From positions 3,100,001 to 3,164,000 of the forward strand of contig NZ_JACHMP010000001.1 of assembly GCF_014204985.1 (NCBI RefSeq): DNA of 64,000 bases, in the 5' to 3' direction. Origin of the DNA: Streptosporangium becharense. GTDB lineage: Bacteria; Actinomycetota; Actinomycetes; Streptosporangiales; Streptosporangiaceae. The first letter of the stretch is position 1. Each line of letters begins with the position of its first letter. The translations under genes were made by a program, and so were the position numbers. This document shows positions 16,030-24,126 of the stretch, piece after piece. The notes under the pieces were generated by a model. The model searched no databases and was not told where the DNA came from. It saw only the letters and a list, made by a program, of their open reading frames with translations.

Positions 16030-18075
16030 TCAGTCTCGCAGAGCGTAGGCGACGGCCGCCTCGATGTGGGAGGCCGCACCCTCCTCGTAGGACCGGCCGT
16101 AGGCGGCCTCGCCGATCAGTTCCGTGGCGCGGGTCGCGGCGGCCTGGCGGGGTTCGCTCATCGTGTCGACGCCCAGTCCGGGCATGCCGAAGGCGATCCA
16201 GACCCGCTGGGCGGCGCCCAGGAGCCAGGCCGCACGGCGCCCGTCGCCCGTGAAGGCGGCGATCCGCGCGAGCTGGTCGATGGCCAGGGCACTGCCGACC
16301 ATGTCGCGCAGCCGCCATTTGACCTCCAGGGCCTCCCTGGCCGCCGCTGCGGCCTCCGTGATCTCTCCGCGGCCGAAGAGCGCCAGGGAGAGGATGTAGC
16401 CGCTCAGCGCGCGCTGGGACACCTCCCCACGTGCCTCGCACCGCAGGCGTGTCTCCCGCAGGATCTCCACGGCCTCGTCGAGGTCGCCGCCGAACGTGGC
16501 CGCCATGGCCAGGACGATCGGGACGCAGATCGGTTCCGGCGTGTCGGGGGGTGCGGCCTCGCGGAACCTGCCGGCCGCGCGGAGGGCGTAGGCGCGTGCG
16601 GCGTCCAGGTCCGCGGTGAGCAGGCGGCTGACGGCGAGGCGGACGTAGGCGTTGGCCTCGGCCTCGGTGTCGCCGTAGTGCCGGGCGCTCTCGACGCCCT
16701 CCTCGGCGCGGCTGCGCGCCAGCGCCGTGTCGCCCTGGACGAGCGCGAGATGCGCGGCCACCCACAGCGGCCTGGACCTGGCGGGATGGGGGGCTCCGAC
16801 GGCGGCCAGGGCACGGTCGGTGTAGTAACGGCCCTCCCTGATGAAGCCCAGGTAGCACCAGAGCGGCCACAACGCCCCGCTCAGCTCCAGGGCGGCGCGA
16901 TGGTCGCCGCAGGAGAGGCAGCGGTCGAGCGCCGTGCGGATGTTGGGCAGCTCGCGGTGGGCCCAGTAGGCCCATTCGAGCTGGCGGGGGCCGTACCACT
17001 CGGCGCCCATCCGCAGGGCGGTGGACAGGTAGTGGTCGCGGTGGCGGCGGATCATCGGCTCGCCCTCGCCCAGCTCGTCGAGCCAGTCGCGGCCGTACTC
17101 CCTGATGGTGTCGAGCAGGCGGTACCGGTCGCCGACCCGGGCGACGACGGACTTGGCCACGAGCGAGGCGAGCACGCCCGGCACGTCGGGCAGGCGCTCG
17201 TCCTCGCAGACGCCGCGGGCGGAGTCGGCGTCGAAGGCACCGGTGAAGACCGACAGGCGGGCCCAGAGCAGACGCTCGGCGGGGGTGCAGAGCTCGTGGC
17301 TCCATCCCGCGGCGGTGCGCAGCGTGTGGTGCCGGACGAGCGGGCCGTCGCCGTCGGCGAGGAGCTTGAAACGGTCGTCGAGCTGGTCGGCGAGCTGGAT
17401 CGCCGACAGGCCGCGCATGTGACTGGCCGCCAGCTCGATGGCCAGCGGCACCCCGTCGAGCCTGCGGCAGAGCCGGGCGATGGCCATCATGGCCCGCTCG
17501 TCGGTGCGGATGCCGGGGGCGACGGCCCGTGCCCGGTCGAGGAACAGGCTCATCGCGTCGTACTCGGCGAGGTCGGCGGCCTCGGGCGGCGGGACCGGGA
17601 ACGGCTCGACGACCTTGACGACCTCCAGCGGCAGGCCGAGCTCCTGGCGGCTGGTGACGATGATCTGCACGTCGGGTGCACCGGTCAGGATGGAGACCAC
17701 CAGCTCCGCACAGGGGCCGACCAGGTGCTCGCAGGTGTCGAGGATGAGCAGCAGCCGCTGGTCGGCGAGGAAGGCGGTGAGCGACTCCATGGCGGGGCGT
17801 TCGGCCCGCACGTGGAGGCCGAGCATCCCGGCGACGGCGCCGGCGAGCAGGTCGCCGTTCGTCTCCGCCGACAGCTCGACCACCCACACGCCGCCGGGAT
17901 AGCCGTCACGGGCGTTCTGCGCGGCCCTCAACGCCAGCCGCGTCTTGCCGACGCCCGCGACGCCGTGCAGGGTGAGCAGGCGTGTCCGGGTGAGAAGCTT
18001 CGCGATCTCGTCGAGCTCGGCGGTGCGGCCGACGAAGGTGTTCATCTCGACCGGCAGGTTGCCGCACTGTGTCAA
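16030..18075 (-). CDS. NB-ARC/TPR STAND ATPase (LuxR/AfsR-like, no DNA-binding domain)
   Basis: 681-aa signal-transduction ATPase. The preferred start is TTG at 18075, which overlaps the upstream stop (TTGA) and gives the family N-terminus G-N-L-P-V-E-M-N-T-F-V-G-R; an ATG at 18045 is the alternative. The P-loop is GVAGVGKT (residues 38-45), Walker B is LLLILDTCEHL, and then come TSRQELGLP, the GVPLAIELAA motif, a winged-helix segment (GWSHELCTPAERLLW) and C-terminal TPR-like helices. Relatives usually carry a LuxR helix-turn-helix after the final AVAYAL; here the protein stops there. It may act through a partner; ligand and target are unknown. Confidence 0.85.
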   Translation of the reverse strand: MTQCGNLPVEMNTFVGRTAELDEIAKLLTRTRLLTLHGVAGVGKTRLALRAAQNARDGYPGGVWVVELSAETNGDLLAGAVAGMLGLHVRAERPAMESLTAFLADQRLLLILDTCEHLVGPCAELVVSILTGAPDVQIIVTSRQELGLPLEVVKVVEPFPVPPPEAADLAEYDAMSLFLDRARAVAPGIRTDERAMMAIARLCRRLDGVPLAIELAASHMRGLSAIQLADQLDDRFKLLADGDGPLVRHHTLRTAAGWSHELCTPAERLLWARLSVFTGAFDADSARGVCEDERLPDVPGVLASLVAKSVVARVGDRYRLLDTIREYGRDWLDELGEGEPMIRRHRDHYLSTALRMGAEWYGPRQLEWAYWAHRELPNIRTALDRCLSCGDHRAALELSGALWPLWCYLGFIREGRYYTDRALAAVGAPHPARSRPLWVAAHLALVQGDTALARSRAEEGVESARHYGDTEAEANAYVRLAVSRLLTADLDAARAYALRAAGRFREAAPPDTPEPICVPIVLAMAATFGGDLDEAVEILRETRLRCEARGEVSQRALSGYILSLALFGRGEITEAAAAAREALEVKWRLRDMVGSALAIDQLARIAAFTGDGRRAAWLLGAAQRVWIAFGMPGLGVDTMSEPRQAAATRATELIGEAAYGRSYEEGAASHIEAAVAYALRD

Positions 18076-20003
18076 GAAAGGGCTCCCTGGAGTGCGTGTT
18101 CCACTGCTGCGCGCAGGCCGGTGGAGCTCCCTTCCTCCGCCAGCCTCTCGAACTCCGTCCTGCCCATGCGACCGCGCAACCGCAGCTCGATGACGCGCAG
18201 CATGCTCGTGACGATCGGCGAGCGGCTGGGCGGGACCCCGGCGCTCTCCCAGGCCGCGCGGGACGCGCCGAAGAGGGTCGCCGCGAAGGCGTCGTCCGAG
18301 CAGGACTCGGCGATGACGACGAACACCTCCAGCGCCTCCATCAGCGAGATGGTGTCGCCGAACAGGCGGGCGCCGCGCAGCGAGCCGCGGGCCGACGCCG
18401 CGGCGGAGGCGGTGTTGCCGAGCAGCAGCTCCGCCTGCGCCAGCAGCAGGTCGAGGCGGATGAGGGTCCAGTAGTCGCCGCAGGACTCGCAGAGCTCGCG
18501 GCCCTCGCGCAGAACCGAGACCGCCTGGGTGTGGTGTCCGGCGAGCATCATGGCGGTGGCGACGACGGTGTAGGTGGGCAGGAAGCCGGGGAAGACGTTG
18601 CCGGTGGAGCGGTGGCGCACCCGCGCGTGCTTGATGAGCCGCAGCGCCTCGCCCACGTCGCCCCTGACGACGGCCAGGTGGGCCTGGAACTGGCTGACGT
18701 AGGCCGTGGCGTAGCCGTCCTCGTCCTCGGCGGCGCACTCGGTGAGGATCCGCTCGGCGCGTTCGAGATCGCCGCGCTGGATGGAGACCCAGGCGTGCAC
18801 CCACAGCGCCTTGACCCGCTCGGGGCTGACGCTGTGGTCGAGGTCGAGGCCGCGCTGGAGGAGGTCGTCGCCGGGGGCCTGCATGCCGCAGCACGCCCAC
18901 AGGAACCACAGGTTGCCGACGAGGTCGAGGCCCTTGCGGTACTCCTCGGGGCGGGAGTAGCAGTACTCGATGGCGCCGCGCATGTTGCCGCATTCGAGGA
19001 CGAGCCTGCGGTACCACTCCAGCTGGCGGCCCTGCCAGCTCATCTCGGCGCGTGCCGACAGGGCGAGGTAGTGGTCGCGGTGGCGACGGCGGATCTCGTC
19101 GGTCTCGCCGAGCCGGTCGAGCCAGACCAGGCCGAACTCGCGGACGGTGTTCAGCAGGCGGTAGCGGACCCCGCCTTCGCCCTCCTCGCGGGCCAGGACG
19201 GACTTGTCGAGCAGGCCGAGCAGCCCGTCGAGGACCTGCCCGGCGCCGAGGGCACCGCCCGCGCAGACCTCCTCGGCGGCTTCGAGGTCGAAGGTGCCGG
19301 CGAAGACGGACGCCCTCGCCCACAGCAGGCGCTCGACGGGCGTGCACAGCTCGTGGCTCCAGCCGATGGCCACGCGCATGGAGCTGTGCCGCCGTGGGCC
19401 GGCCGCGCGTCGCGGGGCGGCGCCCGCGGCGAGTTCGATGGCCAGGGGCAGGTTGTCGAGGCGCCGGCACAGCTCGGCCGGGTCGGTGTCGCCGGTCTCG
19501 CCGCCGCGGGTGAGCGCCGCGAACAACCGGACGGCCTCATCGTCGGGCAGGCCGCCCACCGGGTAGAGGTGCTCTCCCGGCAGGCCCAGCCGCTGCCTGC
19601 TGGTGGTCAGCACCCGCAGTTCCTCGACCGAGCGCAGCAGCATGCCGACCAGGATGCCCGCGGCGCCGACGACGCGGTCGCAGGTGTCGAGGATGATCAG
19701 GCTGCGGCGTGGGGCGAGCACGTCGATCAGGGACCGGAGCGCGGTCACGCCCGGTCGCGTGCGGGCGCCGGCCGCGCGGGCGAGCATCTCGGTCAGGGAG
19801 TCGACGTCGGTGGGGGCGTCGGCCAGCTCGACGACGTGGACGCCGCCGGGGAAGGCCGGTTCGAGCGCGACGGCCAGACGGCGTGCGACGCCGGTCTTGC
19901 CGACTCCGGCCGGACCGGTGAGGGTGACGTGACGGACCCTTTCGAGTAGCGCTGAGACGTCGGCGAGCTCTGTCTCCCTGCCGACGAAGACGTCCGCTTT
20001 CAT
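18072..20003 (-). CDS. NB-ARC/TPR STAND ATPase, upstream paralogue
   Basis: 643-aa paralogue of the next gene. It starts FVGRETELADV; the P-loop is GPAGVGKT (residues 30-37), Walker B SLIILDTCDRV, and then LTTSRQRLGLP, NLPLAIELAA and GWSHELCTPVERLLW. About 20-25 residues found in the downstream copy between the last two motifs are replaced here by a short Ala/Arg/Pro stretch. Cys-rich TPR-like helices follow (FLWACCGMQ). No DNA-binding domain is present. The ATG at 20003 has GGGGCTGCC upstream. The downstream gene starts on its stop codon, so the pair is coupled. Confidence 0.85.
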   Translation of the reverse strand: MKADVFVGRETELADVSALLERVRHVTLTGPAGVGKTGVARRLAVALEPAFPGGVHVVELADAPTDVDSLTEMLARAAGARTRPGVTALRSLIDVLAPRRSLIILDTCDRVVGAAGILVGMLLRSVEELRVLTTSRQRLGLPGEHLYPVGGLPDDEAVRLFAALTRGGETGDTDPAELCRRLDNLPLAIELAAGAAPRRAAGPRRHSSMRVAIGWSHELCTPVERLLWARASVFAGTFDLEAAEEVCAGGALGAGQVLDGLLGLLDKSVLAREEGEGGVRYRLLNTVREFGLVWLDRLGETDEIRRRHRDHYLALSARAEMSWQGRQLEWYRRLVLECGNMRGAIEYCYSRPEEYRKGLDLVGNLWFLWACCGMQAPGDDLLQRGLDLDHSVSPERVKALWVHAWVSIQRGDLERAERILTECAAEDEDGYATAYVSQFQAHLAVVRGDVGEALRLIKHARVRHRSTGNVFPGFLPTYTVVATAMMLAGHHTQAVSVLREGRELCESCGDYWTLIRLDLLLAQAELLLGNTASAAASARGSLRGARLFGDTISLMEALEVFVVIAESCSDDAFAATLFGASRAAWESAGVPPSRSPIVTSMLRVIELRLRGRMGRTEFERLAEEGSSTGLRAAVEHALQGALS

Positions 20004-20349
20004 GGCAGCCCCGGCGTCGTCCTGACAACGTGTGCCTCTACGGTCGCACGGAGGAGCGGTCGGCTGAAACCCCGTTGCCCAGATTTCCTCAATAGGGCGG
20101 GTTATCCGGTGCGGACGGGTGCCACAAAAAGAGGGAACAATCGCCTAATTTGCTCTCGAAATTCGATATATGCCCAAAAGGCGGGAAGTCGCGGCCCCTG
20201 CCACGGCACGGCCCCGGCAGACCACCGCCTGCACGCTGGAGGGCCCGGCCGCGAGGTCCGGTCTCTTCCAGGAGGTGGAGTGACCGGTCACGCCGAAACC
20301 GTCCTTGCCCGACCACTCACTCCACACCAGGTTCTCCGCGTCGTGCGGC
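20004..20349. other. Intergenic region with AT-rich patch
   Basis: About 345 bp upstream of the NB-ARC pair. The stretch 20085-20180 is strikingly AT-richer than its surroundings (runs such as TTTTTGTGG and GCATATATCG on the minus strand) and is the likely promoter of the pair. No exact -10/-35 pair is convincing. The rest shows no gene. Confidence 0.4.
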
Positions 20350-20461
20350 GACGCGCCGCAGACCACCGCAGATCAGGGTCGCGGTGCGCAGCAGCGCCGT
20401 ACTGCGTGCGGCTGCGTGCGGCCAGGAACTCGTCGAAGGCCGCCTCGTCCTCTGCCGTCAT
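20350..20461 (-). pseudogene. Decayed SigE-family ECF sigma factor (N-terminal fragment with two frameshifts)
   Basis: From the ATG at 20461 the frame reads MTAEDEAAFDEFLAARS, the typical N-terminus of SigE-family sigma factors, then goes out of frame. Two 10-bp tandem duplications explain this: 20403-20412 repeated exactly at 20413-20422, and 20356-20365 with a partial second copy from 20366. Removing one copy of each restores EFLAARSTALLRTATLICGA followed by SPHDAENLV, a good match to sigma region 2.1. Homology then fades, so the gene is also truncated. A plausible GAAAGGGG ribosome binding site remains. Confidence 0.7.
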
Positions 20462-20559
20462 CAGCGAGGTCCCCTTTCGCCCTCCCCGACGCGCGGACGG
20501 GGCCGCGGGTCGAGAGCGAAAATCACCGGGCGGTCCCCCGGGTACGGCACCATGTTGAA

Positions 20560-21579
20560 ATGCCACGTCCCCTCAACGAACTGCCCAAGGCCCACCTGCA
20601 CCTGCACTTCACCGGCTCGATGCGGCACTCGACCCTGGTCGAGCTCGCCCGTGAACAGGGCCTGCACCTGCCCGACGCCCTGGAGGACGACTGGCCGCCC
20701 AAGCTCCGGGCGACCGACGAGCGTGGCTGGTTCCGCTTCCAGCGGCTGTACGACATCGCGCGGTCCGTCCTGCGGCGCGAGAGCGACGTCTACCGGCTGC
20801 TGCGCGAGGCCGCCGAGGACGAGGCCGCCGAAGGGTCGGGCTGGCTGGAGATCCAGATCGACCCGTCCGGGTACGCGTCGATGTTCGGCGGGCTCACCGC
20901 GACCATGGAGCTGATGCTGGACGCGGCGCGCCGGGCGGCCGAGCACGCGGGGACAGGCGTCGCGGTCGTGGTGGCCGCCAACCGCACCCGTCACCCCCTC
21001 GACGCCAAGACGCTCGCCCGCCTCGCCGCGCGCCACATGGACCAGGGCGTGGTCGGCTTCGGGCTCTCCAACGACGAGCGCCGCGGGCGGGCCCGCGACT
21101 TCGACGGCGCCTTCCGGCTCGCCAAGCGCGCGGGGCTGCTGGCCGTGCCGCACGGCGGGGAACTGCTGGGTGCGGCGAGCGTGGCGGAGTGCGTCGACGT
21201 GCTCGGCGCCGACCGCCTGGGACACGGCGTGCGGGCGGCCGAGTCGCCGCGGCTGATGGAACGCCTCGCCGAACGCGGCATCGCGTGCGAGGTCTGCCCG
21301 ACCTCCAACGTCGGGCTGGGCGTGGCGGGGCGGGCCGAGGACGTACCGCTGCGGCGGCTGTTCGAGGCGGGGGTGCCGATCGCGCTGGGCGCCGACGACC
21401 CGTTGCTGTTCGGGTCGCGGCTGCTGCCCCAGTACGAGCTGGCCAGGCGGGTGTACGGGTTCTCCGACGCGGAGCTGGCGGAGCTGGCCAGGCAGTCGGT
21501 GCGGGCCTCGGCGGCGCCGGAGGCGGTGCGCAAGAGCATGCTGCAGGGCATCGACGACTGGCTGGCGTCGGACGACTGA
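20560..21579 (+). CDS. Adenosine deaminase family protein
   Basis: 339-aa metal-dependent TIM-barrel amidohydrolase of the adenosine/AMP deaminase group; likely converts (deoxy)adenosine or a related aminopurine to the inosine form. The metal ligands are in HLHLH near the N-terminus, and HGGE, LGHGVRA, CPTSN and ADDP are the later catalytic motifs. Many adenosine deaminases have T/SDDP where this protein has ADDP. The start is the ATG at 20560 (MPRPLNELPKAHLHLH); no strong ribosome binding site is visible. It is divergent from the NB-ARC pair. Exact substrate is uncertain. Confidence 0.85.
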   Translation: MPRPLNELPKAHLHLHFTGSMRHSTLVELAREQGLHLPDALEDDWPPKLRATDERGWFRFQRLYDIARSVLRRESDVYRLLREAAEDEAAEGSGWLEIQIDPSGYASMFGGLTATMELMLDAARRAAEHAGTGVAVVVAANRTRHPLDAKTLARLAARHMDQGVVGFGLSNDERRGRARDFDGAFRLAKRAGLLAVPHGGELLGAASVAECVDVLGADRLGHGVRAAESPRLMERLAERGIACEVCPTSNVGLGVAGRAEDVPLRRLFEAGVPIALGADDPLLFGSRLLPQYELARRVYGFSDAELAELARQSVRASAAPEAVRKSMLQGIDDWLASDD

Positions 21580-21629
21580 GCGGCTCCGGGTGCCCGCGGC
21601 CCGGTGCGGAGGCGCTGCGGGCATGACCC

Positions 21630-22409
21630 TCAGGTGAGGGCGAAGGCGACCGCGGAGCCGAGGTCGTCGTCATGGCCCTCGGCGAAGGCCGCGTCGTACG
21701 CCTCGTCGCCGAGCAACCGCCTGGCGGTCCGCTCGGCGACGGCCCTCGGCTCGGACATGCCCTGCGGGCCGGGGCCTTCGAGACCGCGGGCCACCCGCAG
21801 CCGTGCCACCGCCCCCTGGAGCCTGGCCGTGCGGTAGCCGTCGCCCTCGACCGCCGCGATCACCGCGAGCTGGTCGAGGACCGGTGCCACACCGGCGACG
21901 TCGTGAAGCCGCCACTTGCCGGCCAGCGACTCCCGCGCGGCCTCGGCCGCCTCGGTCACCCGGCCCATGCCGAGCCGGGCGACGGACAGGACGTAGTCGC
22001 CGTGAGCGCGTGCCCAGCGCTCGCCGCGGGCGTCGCAGAGCCGCCGCGCCTCCTCCAGCGCGGCGACGGCTCTGGCGAACTCGCCGCGCCAGACGTACGC
22101 CATGGCCGCGGTCACCAGCACGAGCGGTTCGTCGGCGGCGCCGACTCCGGTCCGCCGCAGACGGTCGGACGCGAGCCCGGCAGCGGGTCCGCCGAGACCG
22201 GCACCGGGTTCGGCGAGACCGGCACCGGGGGCGGGGGCGGGTTCGCCGAGGCCGGGGGCGGGGGTGGGTTCGGCGAGACCGGGGGCGAAACCGGCGGTTC
22301 CGGTCACGAGCCTCGGCGACCGGCGCACCTCCCTCTCGCGCCTCTCGTGGCCGATGAGCTTGCTCGTCTTCGCGGGCAGGTTCCCGCGCCACCATGGGGT
22401 CCGTTCCAT
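21630..22409 (-). CDS. Internally deleted NB-ARC/TPR protein (third paralogue, likely degenerate)
   Basis: 259-aa frame from the ATG at 22409, with GGAGAAGGAG upstream. Residues 9-37 (GNLPAKTSKLIG ... LVTGTAGF) match the very N-terminus of the STAND ATPases in this region up to the P-loop. The C-terminal part (from about residue 80: WRGEFARAVAALEEARRLC ... MSEPRAVAERTARRLLG) matches their last TPR helices, closest to the 16030-18075 gene. The P-loop, Walker B and winged helix are missing. A Pro/Ala/Gly-rich linker encoded by about 21-bp repeats (22183-22290) takes their place. It still reads open, so it may be expressed, but it cannot bind ATP in the usual way. Confidence 0.65.
   Translation of the reverse strand: MERTPWWRGNLPAKTSKLIGHERREREVRRSPRLVTGTAGFAPGLAEPTPAPGLGEPAPAPGAGLAEPGAGLGGPAAGLASDRLRRTGVGAADEPLVLVTAAMAYVWRGEFARAVAALEEARRLCDARGERWARAHGDYVLSVARLGMGRVTEAAEAARESLAGKWRLHDVAGVAPVLDQLAVIAAVEGDGYRTARLQGAVARLRVARGLEGPGPQGMSEPRAVAERTARRLLGDEAYDAAFAEGHDDDLGSAVAFALT
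22183..22290. repeat. Low-complexity tandem repeat (about 21 bp) at the deletion joint
   Basis: Units around GAGACCGGCACCGG recur with a 21-bp period (22195, 22216) and then degenerate into G-rich repeats. They encode the Ala/Glu/Pro/Gly/Leu linker of the internally deleted NB-ARC gene. Confidence 0.7.
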
Positions 22410-22769
22410 TGGTTCGCGCTCCTTCTCCACTTTTGAGGAATCGCACCGCATCCGGGTCACGAACCGGCCGGGCCCCCGTTCCCCGGTGGGGTTTCCTTCT
22501 TCCCCCGGTGCAAATCTCACCGCCGCGCCCGGGGGGAACTTCCCCCGGTTGAGGCGTATGACGGGAATCTTGGTTTTTGCCAGTGGTGTGGGGGACTCGC
22601 CGATCGAGGCGGATCCGATGCCGGCCTCCCCGCCGGGCACGGCGATCGAGGCGTGCCCGGCGGCCCGGTCCCGTTCGGGGGCCGCCCCCGGGGAAGCGCC
22701 ACTAGACTCTGGCTGTCCCTGGCCGTGGCCCTCCCACGGCCCTTCCGCGAGCGAGCTGGACGGAACCGC
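22410..22769. other. Divergent intergenic region
   Basis: 360 bp between the degenerate NB-ARC gene (-) and the methyltransferase (+). It holds a perfect 10-bp inverted repeat GCCGGGCACG/CGTGCCCGGC (22632-22641, 22652-22661). A TAGACT (22703-22708) could be the -10 box of the methyltransferase, about 60 bp before its ATG. No gene was found. Confidence 0.45.
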
Positions 22770-23501
22770 ATGTCTGGGTATGACCGCGTAGTGCAACCGG
22801 CGGCCGGTGACGAGGCCCTGGAGAACCACCTGGGTGGTGACGAGGCCAGGAACTACCGGCAGTACGAGCTCGACATGGTCGCCCCGCACGTGGGCCGTTC
22901 CATGCTGGAGATCGGCTCCGGTCTGGGACACTTCGCCGAGCAGTTCCTGCCCCGCCTCGACCGGCTGGTGGTCAGCGACTTCGACCCCTACTGCGTGGAG
23001 CGGCTCCGCAAGCGTTTCGCCGACCGCACCGACGTCGACGTGCTCCAGTTCGGCCTGCCGACCGAGATCCCGATCGGCGAGAAGGTCGACACGGTCGTGA
23101 TGATGAACGTCCTGGAGCACATCGAGGAGGACGTCGAGGCCCTGCGGTCACTGGCCAAGGTCACCGTCCCCGGCGGCCGGATCATCATCTGGGTGCCGGG
23201 CTACATGGAGCTGTACGGAGACTTCGACCGCAAGGTCGGCCACGTCACCCGCTACACCCCCGCCACGCTGCGCAGGACGGTCTCGCGGGCGGGTCTCGAC
23301 ATCGACCGGCTCACCCCGATCAACTTCCTGGGCGGCATCGCCTGGTGGGTGGCCGTCCGCCGCGGCGGCGTCGGCTACCCGGACCCGCGCCTCGTCAAGA
23401 TCTACGACCGCACGGTCGTCCCGGCGACCCGTTTCATCGAGCGCTTCGTCCGTCCCCCGTTCGGGCAGACGGTCTTCTGCGTCGCCCGCGTGCCGAAGTG
23501 A
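22770..23501 (+). CDS. Class I SAM-dependent methyltransferase
   Basis: 243-aa methyltransferase of the type 11/23 group. SAM motif I is MLEIGSGLGHFAEQF, the acidic loop after strand 2 is VVSDFDPYC, and motif IV/post-I is VVMMNVLEHIEED. P-G-G-R-I-I-I-W-V-P-G follows, with a C-terminal region rich in Arg and Pro. The substrate is not evident; relatives are often found with lipid or polysaccharide genes. The start is the ATG at 22770 (MSGYDRVVQPAAGDE). It stands alone, with a strong hairpin 57 bp after the stop. Confidence 0.85.
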   Translation: MSGYDRVVQPAAGDEALENHLGGDEARNYRQYELDMVAPHVGRSMLEIGSGLGHFAEQFLPRLDRLVVSDFDPYCVERLRKRFADRTDVDVLQFGLPTEIPIGEKVDTVVMMNVLEHIEEDVEALRSLAKVTVPGGRIIIWVPGYMELYGDFDRKVGHVTRYTPATLRRTVSRAGLDIDRLTPINFLGGIAWWVAVRRGGVGYPDPRLVKIYDRTVVPATRFIERFVRPPFGQTVFCVARVPK

Positions 23502-23557
23502 CCGCGGCGGCGGTGCCCGGCAAACGCCGGAGCGCCGTCGCGCACCCTTCGTCCCTC

Positions 23558-23589
23558 CCGGCCCGCGCGAGACGACACGCGCGGGCCGG
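23558..23589 (+). terminator. Hairpin after the methyltransferase gene
   Basis: Perfect 12-bp stem CCGGCCCGCGCG/CGCGCGGGCCGG (23558-23569, 23578-23589) with an 8-nt loop; no T tract, as is common for GC-rich actinobacterial terminators. Confidence 0.65.
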
Positions 23590-23650
23590 TGGATGCTCCT
23601 CCGCCCGGCGCGGGAGACCGGCACGGAACGGACCCGCCGGGGAAATTCGC

Positions 23651-23680
23651 TTGCGCCGTCCGGCGGCGTCTCCGTAAAGT
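23651..23680 (+). promoter_or_regulatory. Candidate promoter of the 59-codon gene
   Basis: TTGCGC (23651-23656) and TAAAGT (23675-23680) with an 18-bp spacer. The predicted start site near 23687 leaves a leader of about 140 nt before the small gene. Confidence 0.5.
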
Positions 23681-23829
23681 CGTCCGCATGTGGATCAACT
23701 CCTGAAAGCCGGCGTCGATCAGCCGTCGCTGATCCGCCCGCACTCAGCCCTCTGGCCCCGTTCGTCCGACGCGGCAGCTGAGTTGTCCGACCGGTTCGTG
23801 CCGCGTCGTCATTCTGCGAGGAGTTCCAT

Positions 23830-24009
23830 ATGCGAGTCAGTGCCATTCACAAGCGCATCGGCAAGACCGAGACCACCGAACCCGGCAAGACCGGCGCTCC
23901 GCTCCCCGAGCGTTCCACGCCTGCGGCTCCCCGGCGCGTGCCCATGCCGCACCTGCCGGTCAGGCCCACCCGGCAGCCGCGCCGGATCCCCGGCAAGGGC
24001 GGCCGCTGA
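23830..24009 (+). CDS. Small basic protein of unknown function (59 aa)
   Basis: 59-codon frame starting MRVSAIHKRIGKTE and ending PRRIPGKGGR, rich in Arg, Lys and Pro, with no membrane segment and no cysteine. I do not recognise a family. Support for expression: an excellent GAGGAG ribosome binding site 7 bp before the ATG, a promoter-like pair at 23651-23680, and a perfect 15-bp hairpin directly after the stop. The high positive charge would suit nucleic-acid binding or a disordered peptide, but this is a guess. Confidence 0.6.
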   Translation: MRVSAIHKRIGKTETTEPGKTGAPLPERSTPAAPRRVPMPHLPVRPTRQPRRIPGKGGR

Positions 24010-24016
24010 CGCGGTG

Positions 24017-24050
24017 GAGCCCCGGTCCCGGTCCGCCGGGACCGGGGCTC
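24017..24050. terminator. Terminator hairpin between small gene and thiolase
   Basis: Perfect 15-bp stem (24017-24031, 24036-24050) with loop TCCG, 7 bp past the small gene stop; it also lies downstream of the convergent thiolase gene. Confidence 0.75.
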
Positions 24051-24126
24051 CCGGCACCGCCCGGTGCCGTTCCACCCCGGGCGGCCGTCCGTCACCGGCG
24101 ATCACGCCGTCGCGGGCGGCCGTCCG

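Noticed and set aside
18045-18075. ATG at 18045 as start of the second NB-ARC gene
   Set aside because: The TTG overlapping the previous stop gives the conserved G-N-L-P leader of the family; the ATG would remove it. Kept as an alternative.
23690-23829. Possible leaderless frame from GTG 23690, right after the -10 box TAAAGT
   Set aside because: It runs through the ribosome binding site and body of the better-supported 59-codon gene in another frame and becomes low-complexity. A leaderless five-codon frame at 23688 is equally unsupported.
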